6,700 bases of DNA, from NCBI GenBank assembly GCA_948482415.1, contig CAOMFZ010000117.1, forward strand, positions 1 to 6,700, in the 5' to 3' direction. This document shows, piece by piece, positions 5,719 to 6,700 of the stretch. Under the pieces are notes generated by a model. The model was given only the letters and a program-made list of their open reading frames with translations, was not told where the DNA came from and did no database searches. Each line of letters begins with the position of its first letter. Position 1 is the first letter of the stretch. The translations under genes and the position numbers were made by a program. This DNA comes from an uncultured Mailhella sp. (lineage in GTDB: Bacteria; Desulfobacterota; Desulfovibrionia; Desulfovibrionales; Desulfovibrionaceae).

Positions 5719-6700
5719 TTAATTTTCAATGTACTTTTTAACAATTGCAGAAATTTGATTGAAATTTTCTTCTGCATTAGGCAAACCTGCTTTTTGGGCT
5801 TCCTGTAACCATACCTTAATATTATTTTCACAAGAAGGAAGAGCTAACCATGCAGCATAATCCTTATCTGCAGCGTAATTTACCTTGGTACCGGCAGCTT
5901 CCATTGATTTAATTTCTTCTTGAAGATCACTGTCATACTTTTTAGCGAACTTTTGGCTTGCAACTTCCCCGGCACGAAGAACAGCTTCCTGAAGTTCTTT
6001 GCTCAAGCTATTGAACTTTCTTTCACTGATAGTGATAATATATGGTGTTGCCAACCACATTTTATCCCATACCCAAAGATATGGAGCAACTTCATAGAGT
6101 CTGCCGCGGTGTTGAGATTCAACGGAAGTAAGAATTGTTTCTACAGTACCTGTTTGAAGTGCCATATAACATTCAGACCAGGCAACAGAAACAGGGGTAG
6201 CTCCCATAGCTTCAAAATCTGCTAATTTCCAACGGCTGGAAGCACGAGCTTTCATTCCGCGCAGCTGTGAAATATCATCTAAAGGTTTTTTGGAAACAAA
6301 TGAATTGCAGTCTGTGGCAAAGAAATAAACAGGAATTTGTTTATGACGTTTGAATTCATCTTTTAATATCGGAACGTCACGATAAAGCTCTTGATATAAA
6401 GCAACAGTTGCTTCTCCTTTAGTAGGTCCAAAAATATTCAGAGCAATGGCATTGCCAAAAGGAAGGGCTTTTGGATAAAAATTGGCATTAATAAAGCCCA
6501 TATCAACTACACCATCACCAATGGCTTTTAAAATTTCAGGACCGGTTACTAAGGTATCGGACCAAAAAGCATTAACTTTGATTTGTCCCTTGGATTGAAT
6601 CTCAATTTCATCCAAAAAAAGTTTTTCTGCATAACCGCGTACAGATTTTTCAGGACCATTTGAGGCATAGGTTAGGGTTGTTGCAGCATTACCGGCAGCA
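5719..6700 (-). CDS. dctP: TRAP transporter substrate-binding protein, DctP type (5' end missing)
   Basis: The periplasmic solute receptor of the TRAP system; 326 residues are visible and the frame is still open at the window edge. The apparent start at 6613-6615 is a TTG leucine codon inside the mature protein: upstream in-frame codons read AAGNAATTLTYASNGPEKS and onward, a typical post-signal-peptide beginning with the first beta strand. Only the signal peptide, perhaps 20-30 residues, is therefore missing. Family features in visible numbering: GPEILKAIGDGVVDMGF (53-69), the LRGMKARASSR segment (146-156) whose Arg152 matches the arginine that usually clamps the ligand carboxylate, and GATPVSVAWSECYMALQTG (166-184). 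A long helical C-terminus ends in KKYIEN. An organic-acid ligand is implied by the conserved arginine, and the downstream AbgA-like hydrolase suggests an N-acylated amino acid. The promoter and any regulator lie outside the window. Confidence 0.93.
   Translation of the reverse strand, partial: AAGNAATTLTYASNGPEKSVRGYAEKLFLDEIEIQSKGQIKVNAFWSDTLVTGPEILKAIGDGVVDMGFINANFYPKALPFGNAIALNIFGPTKGEATVALYQELYRDVPILKDEFKRHKQIPVYFFATDCNSFVSKKPLDDISQLRGMKARASSRWKLADFEAMGATPVSVAWSECYMALQTGTVETILTSVESQHRGRLYEVAPYLWVWDKMWLATPYIITISERKFNSLSKELQEAVLRAGEVASQKFAKKYDSDLQEEIKSMEAAGTKVNYAADKDYAAWLALPSCENNIKVWLQEAQKAGLPNAEENFNQISAIVKKYIEN

Noticed and set aside
1..6700. CRISPR arrays, tRNA/rRNA genes, transposases, phage or toxin-antitoxin genes
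   Set aside because: Looked for direct-repeat arrays, tRNA-like cloverleaves and mobile-element proteins on both strands and saw none.

Overview
The window reads as an ordinary, gene-dense stretch of a moderately AT-rich chromosome from an anaerobic Gram-negative-type bacterium. A tripartite TRAP transporter with a periplasmic binding protein implies an outer-membrane organism. An Mrp/Nbp35-type Fe-S carrier with a cysteine-rich N-terminus is common in strict anaerobes. A G5/C5-A/T inverted repeat in the convergent intergenic region is reminiscent of intergenic elements I associate with the Desulfovibrio/Bilophila group. The taxonomic guess (Desulfovibrionaceae-like, low GC) is from memory of such elements and is not proven; Synergistota or Clostridia-related anaerobes remain possible.

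Layout. Bases 1-95 hold no gene I can assign with confidence and end in a bidirectional terminator hairpin (62-94). A minus-strand pair follows: an Mrp/Nbp35-type P-loop ATPase (347-1162), then 5 bases downstream an unrecognised 81-aa protein (96-341). The 145-base divergent spacer 1163-1307 carries a good sigma70-like promoter on each strand with an A/T palindrome between them. A cation diffusion facilitator (1308-2222) runs on the plus strand. The convergent spacer 2223-2475 is dominated by a long, foldable inverted-repeat element (about 2315-2447). From 6700 down to 2476 lies a four-gene minus-strand operon: dctP-type binding protein (5' end off the window), dctQ-type small permease, dctM-type large permease, and an AbgA-like M20 amidohydrolase.

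How the genes fit together. The operon forms an uptake-and-cleave module. The periplasmic DctP protein captures an organic anion, DctQ/DctM import it using an ion gradient, and the cytoplasmic AbgA-like metallohydrolase, translationally coupled to dctM, probably cleaves the amide bond of the imported compound. By family resemblance the substrate could be p-aminobenzoyl-glutamate or another N-acyl amino acid, but the sequence does not prove it. A 12-bp perfect inverted repeat between dctP and dctQ probably adjusts the ratio of binding protein to permease. The Mrp-type ATPase and the cation exporter are housekeeping metal-homeostasis functions on a separate transcript each.

I see no CRISPR array, phage gene, transposase, tRNA or rRNA. 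Two start sites in the operon deserve correction from the longest-ORF reading (GTG to ATG for both the hydrolase and dctQ), and the dctP reading frame clearly continues past the window edge.
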